A stretch of 64,000 nt of DNA, taken from contig OZ245788.1 of the NCBI GenBank assembly GCA_965228065.1, forward strand, positions 1,798,001 to 1,862,000, given 5' to 3'. The translations under genes were made by a program, and so were the position numbers. Origin of the DNA: Sphingobium_A sp965228065. Its GTDB lineage: Bacteria; Pseudomonadota; Alphaproteobacteria; Sphingomonadales; Sphingomonadaceae. The notes beneath the pieces are model-generated. The model saw nothing but the letters and a program-made list of their open reading frames with translations, made no database searches and had not been told where the DNA came from. Positions 63,065-64,000 of this stretch are shown here, piece after piece (position 1 is the stretch's first letter; every line of letters begins with the position of its first letter).

Positions 63065-64000
63065 ATGGCCTGCGTCGCGCTCCTTTCCAATCCGCGTTCG
63101 ACGGGCAATCGCTCGTTGCTGCCGCGCGTGAGGAGCTATTGTGCAGGCCGGCCCGACATCTTCCACTATGAAGTCGAGCATGTCAGCCAGATCGGCGAAG
63201 CACTGCGGTCGATCGCACGGGTGAAACCGAAGATCCTCGTCATCAATGGCGGCGACGGGACCGTTCAGGCGGCCCTGACCGAGCTCTATCATGGCGGCCA
63301 TTTCGGTGATTCGCCGCCACCTGTCGCGGTGCTGCCCAACGGCAAGACAAACCTGATCGCGCTCGACCTAGGCGCGGTGGGCGATCCGCTGCATGCGCTG
63401 GAGCGCGTGGTCGAGCTGTCCAAGTCCGATCTGTCCGACCATATCGTTGCACGCGAGCTGATCGCGCTGTCCGATGGTCATGCCGGCAGCCGGCCGACGC
63501 TGGGCATGTTCCTGGGCGGAGCGGGCCTTGCCGATTCGATCCTCTATTGCCGCACCAAAATCTATCCGCTGGGCCTGCCCAACGGGGTGAGTCACGTCCT
63601 GACCGCGCTCGCGGTCATGGTGTCGATGCTGTTCGGCATTCGCACCCGCTTCCTGCCGCCGCGTCCGAATCCGGTGCGCGTCTCGTTGGTGCGCGATGGT
63701 CAGTTCCAGGGGCGGTTCTCGCTGCTGATCGTGACGACGCTCGAAAAGATGCTGCTCGCCACGCGCACCGATGGGTCCGGCATCCAGCCTGGGCGGATGA
63801 AGTTCATGGCGGTCGATGTCGGCTTCCCGTCGCTGCTGCGGGCGATCTTTGCGGCGAGCTCCGGCCGGCTAGGCCGTCAGGCGATGAGCGGCGTGCATTT
63901 CGAGCGCGGTGATGTGGTGCGGATCGAGGGCAGTGGGTCTAGCGTCATTCTCGACGGCGAGACCTTCCGCGCCGAGACCGATCATCCGATCATCCTCACC
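63065..64000 (+). CDS. Diacylglycerol/lipid kinase-like protein (3' end outside window)
   Basis: The frame from the ATG at 63065 stays open to the last base (312 codons, no stop). The nucleotide-binding signature NGGDGTVQAAL (near residue 60) and the VLPNGKTNLIAL loop (near 90), an unusual version of PxGTaN, place it in the DAGK catalytic family with YegS/BmrU and sphingosine kinase-like proteins. It should phosphorylate a lipid, perhaps diacylglycerol or a sphingoid lipid. It follows the DUF2141 gene by eight bases. Confidence 0.85.
   Translation, partial: MACVALLSNPRSTGNRSLLPRVRSYCAGRPDIFHYEVEHVSQIGEALRSIARVKPKILVINGGDGTVQAALTELYHGGHFGDSPPPVAVLPNGKTNLIALDLGAVGDPLHALERVVELSKSDLSDHIVARELIALSDGHAGSRPTLGMFLGGAGLADSILYCRTKIYPLGLPNGVSHVLTALAVMVSMLFGIRTRFLPPRPNPVRVSLVRDGQFQGRFSLLIVTTLEKMLLATRTDGSGIQPGRMKFMAVDVGFPSLLRAIFAASSGRLGRQAMSGVHFERGDVVRIEGSGSSVILDGETFRAETDHPIILT

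Overview
This is a high-GC window from an alphaproteobacterium, most likely a sphingomonad (Sphingomonas or a close relative). The evidence is a complete NepR/PhyR/EcfG general stress response locus with a PhyP-like protein, candidate CtrA-type sites, a canonical alphaproteobacterial dcw cluster, the tatABC-scpAB-nagZ-argS neighbourhood, and dispersed short inverted repeats. The DNA looks chromosomal and mostly core. I see no insertion sequence, prophage, CRISPR array, rRNA or tRNA. The first gene (nudC) lacks its 5' end and the last (a diacylglycerol-kinase-like gene) lacks its 3' end.

Layout. 1-6.5 kb: nudC end; a leftward group (membrane-anchored serine hydrolase, small membrane protein, DUF3052 protein); a leftward cyclophilin/purL pair. 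6.5-10.4 kb: a quorum-sensing pair (luxR then luxI, both leftward) divergent from a PAS-GGDEF-EAL protein, with CtrA-like boxes in both intergenic regions. 10.5-16.1 kb: small lipoprotein, Y-family DNA polymerase, MASE1-PAS-GGDEF cyclase, DUF962 protein, cysteine synthase, small membrane protein. 16.1-35 kb: the dcw cluster mraZ-rsmH-ftsL-ftsI-murE-murF-mraY-murD-ftsW-murG-murC-murB-ddl-ftsQ-ftsA-ftsZ. Every junction from mraZ to ftsA overlaps. It is preceded by a five-unit, 10-bp-period array that looks like the MraZ operator and ends in a strong terminator. 35-45.2 kb: two SPOR proteins, a dGTPase, argS, nagZ, scpA, scpB and tatABC.

45.2-50 kb is the most interesting part. The general stress response locus reads, from left to right: an entericidin-like lipoprotein (leftward), a candidate small RNA (leftward) with a perfect EcfG-type promoter, a PhyP-like HisKA_2 protein and nepR (leftward), then phyR, a 44-residue membrane protein behind a second perfect EcfG promoter, and ecfG (all rightward). 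A second, shorter NepR-like gene points back at ecfG from the far side. This suggests an autoregulated stress circuit with two anti-sigma factors and an RNA output whose hairpin loops are C-rich and could pair with Shine-Dalgarno sequences.

50-64 kb: glnE, a bcp-type peroxiredoxin, a DUF455 ferritin-like protein, an M23 peptidase, an ErpA-type Fe-S carrier, xthA, a DUF2239 protein, a small secreted protein, a fumarylacetoacetate-hydrolase-family enzyme, an acetyltransferase-like protein, a sterol-desaturase-family protein, lptG/lptF, a DUF2141 protein and the truncated lipid-kinase-like gene.
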